A stretch of 64,000 nt of DNA from Dryococelus australis (taxonomy: Eukaryota > Arthropoda > Insecta > Phasmatodea > Phasmatidae). This document shows, one piece after another, positions 1 through 11,416 of the stretch (positions are counted from its first letter, which is position 1; every line of letters begins with the position of its first letter). The stretch spans positions 22,926,795 to 22,990,794 of the forward strand of contig CM057002.1 in assembly GCA_029891345.1 (NCBI GenBank), read 5' to 3'. The notes beneath the pieces were generated by a model. It ran no database searches. It worked only from the letters and a program-made list of their open reading frames with translations, and was not told where the DNA came from. The position numbers and the translations under genes were made by a program.

Positions 1-1584
1 TTCATGGAACAGACAATGCCGTTTATCATCGTTAGCTCCTTGGAGATCAAGCCTCTTTCAAGGCGGCAGCTTTGTGACACTTGACTTTATATGGCACGGC
101 TGTCAGAAACATGTTACTAGTCTACACGGTATTGTTGTTCCAAGGACGCTTTAAACTTCTGATGATAACAATTTCCTTCGGAAATTAAATAAATAAATAA
201 ACTGCAGCACAGTCTAACAAGGCCGGGAAAAATTTTTGAACTCAAAAGAAGCTGTAATTCGTTATTCATGATCACGAGATAATTTTGTTACTGGTACTAC
301 AGTTATTGGAAATGTTCTGGAGAACATTCGAGTGAGTCAATATCAAACCGGTAAAAATTGACAAAACCCCGTATTACCCGGTACGCTATTTGATTAATTT
401 TTCAATGGGACAGCTGATAGCAAACAATCACCTGACCGAGTCTTCGATGTGCATACGTCAGGACTGTGGAGTCTAGCCTCTATAGTTACTGAACCCGAGA
501 AATTTTAACGAGCATTGTTGTAGGGGGCGTGTTCTTTCAGTCTCAATGGGCCCGTCACTACCTAGTTCCGCACGATCGCCCAATATCGATTATTGCCACT
601 AGATAGTGAACGCCGCCGCATGCTCGCCTAGTATCGATTATTGCCACCAGATGGTGATCGCCGCAGAAGGGCTGCTGAGACGCTGATCACAGCAGCAGAA
701 GACAGGTCTGGACACTAGTTTGAAAAGTTGACGCTTTTACTGACCCATTTAGTTCATGAACCCAGCCACAGAGCGCTGCTGCCGAAGTAGTGCTGTTTGG
801 CATGGCTAGCATAGGGAGGGGAATTGCAATTTTTTTTTCTCAAAATGGGAAAATGGCGTTCATATCTCTATGGTGTTACCCCTATACCAGCAATGCTAAC
901 AGCACTAGTTTGCTTGCAGCGATCTGCGGCTACTGCAAGAACTAAATCAGTCAATGAGGGGGAAATTCGCTAACATTGTTAGATAGATGTTCTACGGCCG
1001 TGTCGTTTATCATTCCGCGGAGTATCGAGTCAGGCGGGTCGTGAGTTCAGTCTAGAAGGGTTACACCACTCAGCATTCAAAATATTTACATCAGAAGAAC
1101 GTTACCGTTATTGGTGTTTAAATAAACCTTCTATTCACACGTAATTCTACAGTTTTAACCGTTGCACCGAACACTTTTTTTTTCTAGCATATAGACTACT
1201 CTAAATCAGAAGCAGTGATAACTTCACTGTTTAAATCAGTTAACTTCCGTGATATTAGTCAGTTACTTCAGTCAATTATTCCGAAGAATAAATGAAAAAA
1301 TTCAAAGTTTTCCATCACTTATTGATACAATGACATTTTCCTTCTACTCTACAAATATTTCATTCGCTCTTTTTCTGTGGTATGATTCCTGACCAACTGA
1401 TCAATTAAACAAAAAGTATCAAGTGAAGTAACCACATAAACTGATGATACCCATAGAACGTAACTTTTAAAATGTGGGTCCCGGATTATAAGAAGAAAAA
1501 AAAAGCCAATTTACGGCATAACATGAACTTGCGATTTTCATTACGGTTCCAGTTAATCGAGTAGTTGCATTTGAATGCGATCAG
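1..1584. other. Non-coding stretch without recognisable gene
   Basis: I see no coding signal, RNA gene or known transposon here. The only local structure is a short direct duplication at about 573-660, where a ~42-base block containing tatcgattattgccac recurs 48 bases downstream with a few differences, and an AAAT-rich patch near 185-200. The rest looks like unique AT-rich DNA. Confidence 0.6.
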
Positions 1585-2080
1585 TGACCAAATTGCCACT
1601 GTGCTGATGGATGGAGAAAAACTAGACCAAGTGAAGGAATTCAAACATCTGGGAAGTGTGATCACAGCTGATGAAAAATACCTGAATTGTACAGGCGAAG
1701 GAAATTTTCTCAAATAAGAAGTGTCTAATAACATTCAAGACCATCAACATGAAGGTACCAAAACATTTCGTGAAAAACTTTGTATGGAGTGTTGTTAAGC
1801 TATGGGCCAGAAACATGGACCCTACGAAAAAGCGGAAGTACTGAAACTCACGTAATTTGAGATATGGTGCTGGCGTCGACGTCTAAGAATACCTTGGACT
1901 GATAAAGTTATAAACGAGAACGTCCTCAAAAGAGCTAATGAAACACGCATCTTGTTGAAACCTTAAACAAGAGAAGAAATACTTTCGTTTGGCACTTGCT
2001 TCGTCATCCTGATTGGTGCACCATCTTGTTTGAAGGGAAGCTCTAAGGTAGAAGTAAAGGAAGCTAAGGAGTAAATTTTT
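1585..2080 (+). pseudogene. LINE reverse-transcriptase C-terminal relic
   Basis: Broken C-terminal part of a non-LTR retrotransposon (endonuclease/reverse transcriptase polyprotein). Translated in shifting frames it shows the family's late motifs in the right order: LDQVKEFKHLGSVITAD near 1621-1671, YGPETWTLRKS near 1801-1833, FEIWCWRRRLRI followed by PWTDKVIN near 1857-1913, VLKRANETRILLK near 1922-1960, then a degraded RHPDWCTILFEGK-like segment near 2000-2040. In live elements this region follows the polymerase palm and thumb. There is an in-frame stop at about 1714, a stop between the YGPETW and FEIWCW blocks, and at least two frameshifts, so it cannot make protein. No 5' part of the element is seen upstream. 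The clade (RTE- or jockey-like) cannot be settled from this fragment. Recognition of the family is confident. Confidence 0.85.
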
Positions 2081-2576
2081 AAGGCAAGAAATTAAGTAAA
2101 CGTGCAATTTAACAAAAAGTAACCAAAACATATGGGGTGATATTCAAAGGTTAGATTAAAAATGTATGACGAAATCGCGAATAGAATATTATTTTATATT
2201 CACTGTTTTATCATTTATACTGAACTATTACAGAATAGTCCATTTTGGCATAAAACTGAAACAATCCACAGAAGCGTTGACCCGCCAAAAACAAAGTTTT
2301 AAATAGGCTATTGCATATAAAATTAAAGTTACTCCTCATACCAACTTTACCGTTCAACCTCTATCCCCACCTAAGTGAAATTTTTATGCGCATACGAGGT
2401 CATGTCGTCTTTATGCATGTGTGAAATTAGCCTGCAGAAGCAACGAATTCGTATCGTTTTACGACAAGCAGTTAAAACCCGTCTCCAAATAAAGTTAAGC
2501 ATAAAACCATCTTCCAGAAACGCTTGTTAGTGGTGTTTTGAAACTTGAAATACTCCGCCCGGACGAGAGCAACCGC
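2081..2576. other. Non-coding AT-rich gap
   Basis: No gene, repeat family or RNA feature recognised between the LINE relic and the AAAT microsatellite. Confidence 0.5.
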
Positions 2577-2610
2577 AGAATAAATAAATAAATAAATAAA
2601 TAAATAAAAA
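2577..2610 (+). repeat. (AAAT)n microsatellite
   Basis: About seven consecutive aaat/aata units. Such runs can be the tail of an old retroposon, but no SINE or LINE body was recognised directly upstream. Confidence 0.9.
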
Positions 2611-2809
2611 GGCCTTTGTAAAAAAAAATATATTTTATGTCCTGTTTGCACGCATTTCGTACTCAAAACGCTGAACGAGTTCACAATTAGTGCATTTATA
2701 ATCCCGCAATACATTATATAACTCCCAGTAATGTGGGAACAAAACTTTCGTATCCCAGAGAACACGAGTAGTGGGAGCGATGCCAGAAAGCATCAGAAGT
2801 CGTAGAGCC

Positions 2810-3180
2810 TTAAGGGGAATGGTACACGCAAACAGTATAATTATATGTTTTTTATCATAACTTGTTTTACAGAGGATTTTTTAAAAAATTTAGCTCGACA
2901 AGACATAAATATCAAATTTGAGCACCTTCTCACATTGTTACAAATTCCCTGTTCTCGTTGTTCTCGGAGCACTGATTGAAGATAAGAAAACAAAAATTCT
3001 TTGCTTTTCTTCCACCAGTGCTCTGAGAATAATGACAGCAGTAAATATCTAACACCGTAAAAAGGCGCTGAAAATTATTATTTGCGTCTTGTCGAGCCAA
3101 AAATTTCGACAAATCCTTTGGAAAACGACTTATATCGAAAATCGGGTAATTATGCTGATTTCATGCTCCATTTCCCTTAA
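2810..3180. mobile_element. TTAA-flanked foldback element (371 bp)
   Basis: Nearly the whole element is one long inverted repeat. The left arm runs from ttaaggggaatgg through the gctcgacaagac block (2892-2903) and a gttctcggagcactg block; the right arm mirrors it as cagtgctctgagaa, cttgtcgagcc and ccatttcccttaa. Arms are about 165 bases each around a ~45-base centre. The ends fall on TTAA at 2810-2813 and 3177-3180, the target of piggyBac- and Kolobok-type transposases. No coding capacity, so it is a non-autonomous derivative. Superfamily is inferred from the target only. Confidence 0.8.
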
Positions 3181-3183
3181 GAA

Positions 3184-3340
3184 CAACCTGCAAACGGATG
3201 TCGGAGAGAGGGATACTAATTACTGGCACCATAACCTGGGAAATTCATTCCGACATGCTAGGGAACATCGGCAGCCGTATTGCCGTATGATTAACCTGCA
3301 AATGGGCTCTGGATAGAGGAACCCCCTATGCCGGCAGCTT
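3184..3340 (-). repeat. Family F repeat fragment
   Basis: This block (gtcggagagagggatactaatt, then a tgctaggga motif and gattaacctg) matches the reverse complement of 6540-6690 and part of 35550-35600. It is thus one of three dispersed copies of a ~108-bp unit that is tandem at 6.5-6.75 kb. Nature unknown. Confidence 0.7.
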
Positions 3341-4425
3341 TAACATGGGAACCTGTTCTTGGTTTGAGACTCGTCGAAGGCAGTTAGATGTAATTAGAGG
3401 TAGTCATGATAAATAGTAATTAAAGCGTAATGAGCAATTTCGTAAGGAATAATTGTATAACGAATTAGTATATGTACTGAGAATAAGTACACGTGCAGTG
3501 TAAGACAATCAGGAGAAATTATTTCGTGTGGTATGGCTATCGGTGTAGATTTTTTCTCAACTCCATGATTTATTTTTCCTACCATACTTAAATATTTCAG
3601 TTTCAACTTATTGGCGAGATGATGTGTGAAGATCCAGTCTAGGAATGAGTCTGCAGGGGCTCAAGTGTGTAAATTCGTGTGTGCTTGCAGGTGATATAAA
3701 ACACTTACGATGTAGAATCGGGTATGTATAGTAGGAATGCATGATATTTTCTGAGAATGCGTAAAATAATACAATGCTAATGTGACAAGATATTTAGTAT
3801 TGGCCCAAACCTGAGACCTATGTTCTAGATGATTACCAGAATCTATATGTCCGCCAATACTATGGTCTACATCTGCGACCCACGATCTAGTTGATTTCCA
3901 GACACATTATGGTTGGACGGAAAGAGGATGTGCACAAATACACTATGCTCGCCAGTCCACTGGTCCTCGCTCCAGTGTCTAGATGATGTAATAGAGTTAT
4001 TTATGTTGCTAATAACAATTTTTATTTGGTATGTAATGTATTATTCGTTTAGATTGAGAGTGGTAAGGTGTATACAGTTTTTTTATGTTTACTTAATAGC
4101 GGTATGCTACCTTTAATTGAAATGCGGACGCATGGACACTTTGGTTTTGCCGAATGGATAAGCGAGCAGGATGTGTAGTATTCTTGATGGAGGTTCGATC
4201 TGCACTGGAACCCTTCTGGCGATCGCGGTGCTCTCTATCGGTGGAGTTTAGAAGTGTATGGCCTTTGTACCTACACCCTCCAGGGTGTTCCTTGGTTGGG
4301 TGGGTCTCGCAGATTCAATAATCGTTAGAACAAAATGTGATCACGCTCGCATGCAAACACACAAACACACACATATTTTAATGACTTAACACTGCAGCTA
4401 ACAATGTAATCGGGCATTGACGTGT
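3341..4425. other. Non-coding gap
   Basis: No recognisable gene or repeat family. A weak tRNA-like stretch at 4150-4200 (tggataagcgagcagg, then aggttcgatctgc) could be a decayed SINE head, but the evidence is thin. Confidence 0.45.
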
Positions 4426-4650
4426 AGAGGCCGTTCACGATAAAGTGAGCACTTTTTAAAGCCCTCCCAAAATGCATTAACCACTAATAAATATGTTTTA
4501 TTGGACGCTCAGATGTTAAAGAGTGGTGAGTTGTATACAATGCGTGTATTAATCACATATCACTGTTTATATTAAAAAGAGACGGAAAAATAAAAATTGG
4601 CTGTAAGAAAAAATTTAGCAGTGCTCACTTTACCGTGAACGGCCTATACA
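4426..4650 (+). mobile_element. MITE family B copy
   Basis: About 225 bp bounded by imperfect terminal inverted repeats: left taGAGGCCGTTCACGATAAAG then gtgagcacttttt, right gtgctcactttaccgtgaacggcctata. The family B interior (tttaatataaacattgcc..., gtatacatttcacc..., gttaatgcc) is only partly kept. TA at both edges fits a TA target duplication. No coding capacity. Confidence 0.85.
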
Positions 4651-4744
4651 CAAAAATATCTTTGCGAACCCTCATTACGAGCGTGTGCCACCTAAGACAT
4701 CGTTATCAGTTGTGAATCACTTACGAATACTAAAAGGGAGTAAA

Positions 4745-6000
4745 TATTTGGTTACTGTAGCTTCGGCGGATGGGATGTGTTGGTAAACTATGTTTATAAG
4801 ATGGGTTAAGGTGTAACTGACATTGCTGTGCTACTCGTCGTCGGGGCGATGCTTATGATATGGTGGCTATAGCTTTAGTGGATAGGTGATAATGGCTTAC
4901 TATGTTTATTCGGGGTTTTCAGTCGTAATTGTCACCTCCACCCTGTTCGTTGCCATAGGTTATGCCTATGTTATGGATTTAGCAAATATAACTGTAGTGA
5001 ATGGGAAATGCTGGGCAAGTATGTTTATAAGAGGGCCTAAGATGTACTTGACCTTGCGGGTATGTTCGTCGTTGGGGGTGATGTCTACGATATGAAATTG
5101 GTGGTTACATCTCAAAACTGTTCTGAAATGATAGACAACTACGTTTATAAGAATTGATAAGGCGTATTTGATGCTGCCGCCCTGTTCGTTGTTGGGGGTG
5201 ATGTCGATGTTATGAATTTGGTGCCTGTATCTTAAACAGTTTGGAAATGGTGGTCAACTATGCTTATAAGAGTGCTTAAGGTGTGTTTGACCCTGTGGTT
5301 CTGCTCATTGACTTGGGTGATGTGTATATTATGGATTTCGTGTATATTTATAACAGTTCGGAAATCACTGTTAACTATGCCTATAAGAGGGCTTAAGGTG
5401 TTCTTGACAATGCGGTCTTGTTTGTTCTTGAGGGCGATGTCTATGTTATGGATTTGGTGTCTGCATTTTAAACAGTTTGGAAATGGTGGCCAACTATGCT
5501 TATAAGAGTGCTTAAGGTGTGTTTGACCCTGTGGTTCTGCTCATTAACTTGGGTGATGTGTATATTATGGATTTCGTGTATATTTAAAACAGTTCGGAAA
5601 TCACTGTTAACTATGCCTATAAGAGGGCTTAAGGTGTTCTTGACAATGCGGGTTTGTTTGTTCTTGAGGGCGATGTCTATGTTATGGATTTGGTGTCTGC
5701 ATTTTAAACAGTTCAGAAATGGCCATCAACTATGATTATTTGAGGCCTTGATGTGTGTTCGACCTGCAGTCCTGTTTGTAGTCGGGAGTGATTCCTATGT
5801 TATGAATTTGGTGACTATAGCTTCGGTGATGTAAAATGTCGGCCAACTATGCTTATAATAGGACTTATGGTTATGTTTGACCCTGTGGTTCTGTTCGATT
5901 TTGGGGATAATGTCTATGTTATAAATTTTGTGGCTATATCTTAAACGGAGCAGTTAATGGTGTCCGACTATGCTTATATGATGGTGTTCTTGGCTCCGTT
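4745..6000 (+). repeat. ~118-bp tandem array (satellite-like)
   Basis: About eleven degenerate units of 117-120 bases, each with a core like aactatgcttataagagtgc followed by taaggtgt, a ttgaccctg block and gatgtctatgttatggattt. The anchor tg(c/t)(t/c)tataag falls near 4793, 5023, 5144, 5261, 5378, 5497, 5614 and 5850. Units at 5261+5378 and 5497+5614 repeat as a near-identical 236-base dimer, so the last amplification copied two units. Chance open frames here reflect the period, which is close to a multiple of three, not coding. Confidence 0.9.
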
Positions 6001-6044
6001 TCCTTGATGTGCTCTAGCTGGTATGAATTGTAGTTTGATGGCTG

Positions 6045-6755
6045 TAATCCAAGATGGCGGATGTATAACACAAACATATTGGCGGTTTACACCTCAGTTT
6101 AGAGTGAGCAGTGGTCGGGATAGGATGTGTACTTAGTGTGTAATTACTCTCTCGGTACATGTCCTTAAGTCTCTATGTTTATTACTCTCAGTACATAATT
6201 ATTCTTAGCATGTGTACTAATTGAATATAAAATTGTTCATTGCACTTTAATTATACATAATCACCCTCTATGGGTGTCGAACCAAGGAGCACCTCACCTC
6301 TCACCCTCCATTTTCAGTTGTTTCGGCAGCCGATGGGTTAACATGTGTACTTAGAGTATACATGAACTTTGTCTCAGTACATGTACTTATCCTCTACTTA
6401 CTCGTTGTAGAATTACTTGTTACGGAATTGCGCGTTACACTTTAATTACTCCAATTTATAGTTACCCCTAATTAGATCTAATTGCCTTGACAAGTCTCGA
6501 ACCAAGGAGAACAGTTTCCCATGTTAAAGGGCGCCGGCAAATGGTGTTCCTCTTTCCAGACCCCATCCACAGGTTAATCAAATGGCAGTAAGGTTTCTGA
6601 CGCTCCCTAGCATGTAGGAATGTATTTCCCAGATTAGGGAGTCGGCAATTAGTATCCCTCTCTCCGACACCCGTTTACAAGTTATTTTTATGGCGCCAGG
6701 ACTGCTGATGCTCACTAGCATTCTCAAACGGCCTCGCTCCCACTGCTAACAAGAG
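6045..6755 (+). repeat. Complex repeat, inverted homolog of 35485-36300
   Basis: Starts aagatggcggatgtataaca, continues through oligomeric tgtgtacttag, attactctc and agtacat motifs with two cgaaccaaggag blocks (6277 and 6495), then ends in two tandem ~108-bp family F units (anchors ctag at 6607 and 6715) and ggcctcgctcccactgc. The same modules occur in reverse complement at 35485-36300. No coding capacity; element type unknown. Confidence 0.75.
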
Positions 6756-7175
6756 CTTGATATCTGCACGTAATGCTCAAATAAATACGGACACTTTTGT
6801 TGTTCTAGAATTCACATATCTCCTGTGGAGAACTTTGGCTTTTATCCAAGCGACGGTCAACGTTATCGTCCATCAAACGCCCCATTTCAGCGGTTGCCGT
6901 CGACAACTAGTGGAAGAGAACAGTATCAAACTAACATCACGTAACTTGGTTGCAACTCACCCCTAGCTTTAAAATACTGCTGTCGTAAAAAAGACGGCAG
7001 TGTGTTTTATTAACTCCCCGGCACGTTGGCGCCACTAAAAAACTCAACGTCGCAATAAATTCCACTACACAAATCTCACGCGCATTTTTTATAGTGATTC
7101 ATTATCGCAAGTCTCTACTAACGTGTAACACAGCGATTCCGCTAGCTGCATTACCAGGTATGTTACATAATCCTG
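6756..7175. other. Non-coding gap
   Basis: Nothing recognised. A short imperfect hairpin (gctgtcgtaaaaaagacggcag, about 6980-7001) is present. Confidence 0.45.
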
Positions 7176-7380
7176 TAAGCTGTTCACGGTAAACTGGACA
7201 CTCTTGAAAGCAATGGTTACCTAACACATTTTATTCGACGCTAAGACATGGTAGTACTTTCCCTCTATCCTTATCAACTTTACTGGGAGCATATCACTCA
7301 ATGCGCCCGATCAGGTAGGAACAGTGACTTTTTTCAAAGGTTGGTTTCAAAAGTGCTCTTTTATTGTGAACAGGCTTTAC
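7176..7380 (+). mobile_element. MITE family A copy, internally deleted
   Basis: Family A ends at both sides (taagctgttcacggtaaact at the left; caaaagtgctcttttattgtgaacagg at the right). Only the right half of the interior is present (ttacctaacacattttattcgacgctaag, actttactgggagcat, caggtaggaacagtgac), so roughly half of the usual ~400 bp is missing. Confidence 0.85.
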
Positions 7381-9060
7381 CACTAATTATGAGTTTCCGA
7401 ATTACAAAACCTGTTAAGTTTTCTTCATTCTGCTTGAACACAAAATGTGATCGTATACACAGGCGTGGAAAAAAAAAAGGCGATGGAGAGATGTTGGATT
7501 CATGTAGACTGTGAAACACGCACGATTGCTTGGTGAATTAATTGTAATCAAGCTACTAATATAAAATTAAACACACGTTTAACAATAACAACAGCAACAA
7601 GCAACCTCCCGCATGCGTTTTAAACCGGTGTCATTTATCACTAGAGCATCCTACCCCTACAACTCTACAGTCAAATGCATTAACCTATGCAGTTTATACC
7701 TCAGAAAGTGCTGGTCAGGTTTTCAAACACTGAACTCGCCGCTTAATAAAGTCTTATGCTACTGGGAGAAATAAGTATATTCCCGTTTAAAAACTACAGC
7801 TCAAATCGATATCTGAGTATATAAATACATCTCGGAAAATACATGTACGGTTTCTTGTGAGCCCCACAGCACCGTTTACAAATTCGAAATCAAAACTTCG
7901 ATACATTCAGCGGTCCAGAAGATATTTGGGGTGAACATCTACCTCAGTTGAATAATCCTGTAGAAGAGTGTCTGCGGGTTGATTACGAATATCACGCATC
8001 GCAAGATTCGATTCGCTGAGAAGCGATTTTGTCGGTGTGGACACACTCCGAAGCGAACTGAGTATGAATATCTGGTGTTTCGTTATTGTACTGCAAAAAA
8101 TGTCGGAGAATGATGTCGCAGCGGTGGTTACGCACCGCTGTGAGTAAGAACGTATTGTTACGTCCTCGCTGCTTTATCCCGGGCGAACGAGTGGAGATGA
8201 AAGAACAGAGTAATTAAATTATTTATAGAAGCGCGCGCTATCAGTTGCCACTGGAGACGCGGCGGCTTTTAACAAAGGGATGTTTACAAAGCGTGCGTTT
8301 TATGCCTATCAAGGCGCGTGCCGCTCCCGACCTTGGAATACGGCGTCTTGGAGACATCTGAAGAATGCCCTGGATTACTGATCACATATCTCTCAGCTAC
8401 ACTCGGGTGCGACGAGCCTTCCAGGTCAAGGCCAGCGGCTATAAATAGTGCGATGGCCCTTCGAGCCGTTAGTTGTTGAATTGATGAGTTTAAGCCATAG
8501 ACTAGCGAGATGAGAAGCGCACGGCGAGAGAAATGAGAAATGACTGCCACTGCGAACATCAGACCAGTGAAGAAAGAGTACGACTGCAGGCTGGACTACT
8601 GGACTGGATGCGTGAGTGAAAGACACTACAAATGATGGAAACAGATAGACTGAACGTGTGTTAATGATTAGTATTAGTTAATTGACAAACAGACATATAG
8701 AATGGCATTAATTAGAGTTGAACTAGACACTAAATATTGCGCTCATCGTGAAATAAAAAGCGTAATAGTAGAGACAGGCAGTTTATTGTTGTAAATAATA
8801 GTCATGTGAATAAATTAAAAATTAAATTTAGGCCCTAGTTCTTTTATTTTTGTCAAGACCTCTATCCCTCACGAACTCAGATACACCCCTCCCCCCAGGC
8901 ATTCAGGCAACAGTATATTTTGTGCCGTCAACATCGAAACTTCATCGTGCGCTATTCTCACGAGTACAATTATGCGTGGAGAACTGTAAGTTAACACCGT
9001 TAGTAATTTACTTTAAGCTAATTAACCAAGAAATATTTTTATATAGTTGCAGTAGTCTAT
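7381..9060. other. Non-coding gap of 1.7 kb
   Basis: No gene or known repeat. Contains a small hairpin at about 8120-8142 (gcagcggtggttacgcaccgctg). Open frames on the minus strand at 8284-8626 resemble nothing I know. Confidence 0.45.
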
Positions 9061-9470
9061 AGTGCCCGGTGGTTGCCGGACTGAAAGGGTTTAAACATCG
9101 TGACAGACAGCTGACTGACGCAGACCAGAGAGCTACACGACGAGGAACCCTTCCTCCGGAGTACGCATGCTGGCCCGGTGTCTCGTATTGCCACTCACAC
9201 AATAGCCAATCACGGCCCGGCCGGGGCCAATTGAGGCTAAACCCCCCCCCCCTCCTTTTCCCAGCGGACCGTGGCCCTTCCAACCATCAGGCCATTCATG
9301 TGGGCAGGCAGGATTCACTACGCCTGACCCCCTTGACCTTGGGACGATTATCCAGCCGCCACAGCACGGCAGGGCGGTCGTGTGGCCGCCTGCTGTCGCA
9401 TCCGCCCGGGCTCCTTTATGACAGGTTGTGTAGCTGGTCCTCGCTGTGACGGGAGCCAGCCTATTTGCCA
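9061..9470. other. GC-rich block with poly-C tract
   Basis: Markedly GC-rich compared with its surroundings, with a run of about 13 C near 9241-9253. Overlapping open frames on both strands (126 and 112 codons) show no domain I recognise and are expected where stop codons are scarce. It ends directly at the start of the minisatellite. Confidence 0.5.
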
Positions 9471-9665
9471 CACGGCGTTTCGCCTACCACCGATCCGCCT
9501 AATAGCGTTTTGTCTAAATGCGTTTTCCCTAGCAGTATTTCGCCTAACAGTTTTTGCCTAAACGGCATTCTGTCTAAAGGCGTTTTGCCTAACCGGTTTT
9601 TCTGACCAACGGTGTTTCGCCTAACGGTTTTTGCCTAACCGGCGTTTTGCCTAAAGTTAGGCAAA
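9471..9665 (+). repeat. 16-17-bp minisatellite (cgtttYGCCTAAC)
   Basis: About twelve degenerate tandem units with the core cgtttcgcctaac, cgttttgcctaaccgg or close variants. The last unit closes on the perfect 9-base palindrome tttgcctaa-ag-ttaggcaaa at 9646-9665. Unit period is about 16-17 bases. Function unknown. Confidence 0.9.
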
Positions 9666-9700
9666 CCCATGAGTCCCAGCTGTGACGAGGTGAGGGTGAG

Positions 9701-10399
9701 TATAAGTCCGTCCACGGTTACTTCCAGGTTGAGAGGTTAGCCTGCTCGCCTCCTACCAAGGCGATCCGGGTTCACTTCCCCGGCCGGGTCACTCCGGATT
9801 TTCGCATGTGGGAATCGTGCCGGACGATGCCGTTGGTCGGCGGGGTTTTCTAGGGGATCTCCCGTCTCCCCTGCCCCCTTCATTCTTGCACTCCTCCAAA
9901 CCTCAATCACCCTCTGTCGGCTCTCAAGACCTCGATGTAAAGAGCAACCGAAATCTCTCCACTCCATCCTCTACGCGGTTACTTTCAAATGTTCTGAAGC
10001 CCTGACAAGTTCTACTTCCAGAATATCCGTCCGCCCGATGCAAACAAAGCTTAACAGAGTCTGGGGAATTACACCAAAGGGACAACACACAGCATTAGTG
10101 CGCAACCAGTGTAATAATGTTTTGTATAAGAACTATTTTTTTGCTAGCATTATCAACACACCTCCTTTCTCCCTGTTTTATTAATAGCAATTATAAATGA
10201 AATATTACAATTTATACATAATATATATGTAAAAGTTCATTTTAACAAAAAAAAATGAGGCACTTTTACGTAAACACAAGTATAAAACGGTTGTGATACA
10301 TAAAGCATTTAGTAAATAACCAAGCACGTGATTCACACTGTGATTTTTCACAAGTTTGACTCAAAAAGTGTGAAGAAACGGCGAACAGACCACGTTATA
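9701..10399 (+). mobile_element. MITE family C copy, split by a SINE
   Basis: Begins tataagtccgtccacggttactt and resumes after the SINE with cttctacttccagaatatccgtccgcc, gcaaacaaagcttaac, ccctgttttatt, cacaagtataaaacggttgtga and caaaaagtgtgaagaaacggcgaac, which is the family C interior and right end. Without the SINE it is about 440 bp. The terminal sequence matches the first bases of families A and B. Confidence 0.8.
9715..9986 (+). mobile_element. tRNA-derived SINE (family G) inside MITE C
   Basis: Head gttagcctgctcgcctcctaccaaggcgatccgggttcacttcccc resembles the D-to-T-arm half of a tRNA (B box near gggttcactt); the body contains the family signature cggattttcgcatgtggga, atctcccgtctcccc, cggctctcaagacctcgatg and ends near tctctccactcc. 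It is flanked by a 12-base target duplication, cggttacttcca at 9715-9726 and cggttactttca at 9975-9986, so the insertion into element C is directly visible. Confidence 0.88.
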
Positions 10400-11219
10400 T
10401 AAACAAGGCACATTTCCGAGGAGGGGCACACGACGTGGAATAGAGGTCGTGCCCTGAAGCACGCTAGCCAACGAAGGGATGAAGACCCTCGCCACTCGCA
10501 AACAGTGGACATGCGTGCTATCGCATGCGAAGTACTGACGGCCCCCCGACGGCGCTGATATATACGCACACCCCCCCCCCCCCCCTCTCTTCCCAAGCCG
10601 TACTTCGGCTTTTGTCTGCCAGCCCCGCCGCCAACTTGTTTAATATCCGGCTCTCCCTTTCACACACGCACACGCACATGCACAGCGTGGGGTGGAACAG
10701 GTTGGGCCGATTTTTTTTATTTAGGAAACGAGTAATTTCCCGTCGAGATGTAAAACACATTTCGGCAAGCACGAGGATGGCTAGAGATAGTGGTTTACTG
10801 CGGGAAAAGTTGACTGATAGGTTTCGACACACTGTACACGTGTTCGACAAGTTTTCTTCTCTTATTGGATGTCATACACGCATGAAGATACAACCCCTTT
10901 TCCTTGGAACAGTGAGGATACTGATACGATAAGGCAGAACGTTCGTGATTGGCCTGCAAACAACTTACCCGAGGCAAAACGTTTATCTAATCATGAAAGA
11001 ATGAACTAGATAAAGAGTATTATAGAAGATGCGTTGATTAAAAAAATTATCGCGATCTCCCACCATCTCTTAGCGATAGCATATTTGCTTCATTTTAGAG
11101 TAGAATGTTAAGAACCGGTTTTCCTAGCTTACTCCACGAAGAGGCCTGTCTGCCTGCCTCAGAAAAATGAAGCAAGTATCCAGATAATTCCGCAAAACGT
11201 TTTACTGCTCACGATTAGT
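10400..11219. other. Non-coding gap with poly-C tract
   Basis: No gene recognised. Contains a C-run of about 18 at 10569-10586 and a short (CA)n-like patch near 10660-10682. Open frames across 10348-10932 on both strands run through these low-complexity tracts and look like chance. Confidence 0.5.
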
Positions 11220-11220
11220 A

Positions 11221-11416
11221 AGGAGCATTTGCGAGTGAGTGAGTGAGTGAGGAGATTTGGGAGGCTCTTAACATCGAGGTCTTGAGAGCCGATGAGTGTG
11301 GAGAGAGGTAAGGAGCGGAACCGGAATGTAAGGGCGGGGAAAGCGGGAGATCGCCGAGAACCCCCATGCGAAAATCCACTAGCGATCCCGCCGAGAATCG
11401 AACCCAGGAGCACTGT
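11221..11416 (-). mobile_element. tRNA-derived SINE (family G), head-truncated
   Basis: Minus-strand copy. Reading the plus strand: gagtgagtgagtgaggagatttggg, cgaggtcttgagagccgatg, gcggggaaagcgggagatc, atgcgaaaatcc, gagaatcgaaccc. The tRNA head is cut just beyond the B box. Candidate target duplication aggagcattt (11221) and aggagcactg (11406). Confidence 0.8.

Noticed and set aside
4150-4200. Decayed SINE or tRNA head
   Set aside because: Only weak A- and B-box-like matches, no body shared with the other SINEs.
5260-5735. Two near-identical 80-codon open frames, looking like a duplicated small gene
   Set aside because: They are the two 236-bp dimers of the tandem array; identity follows from the repeat, not from coding.
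9471-9665. Interstitial telomeric repeat
   Set aside because: Insect telomeres are usually TTAGG; here the unit is 16-17 bases with a GCCTAA core and does not form TTAGG runs.
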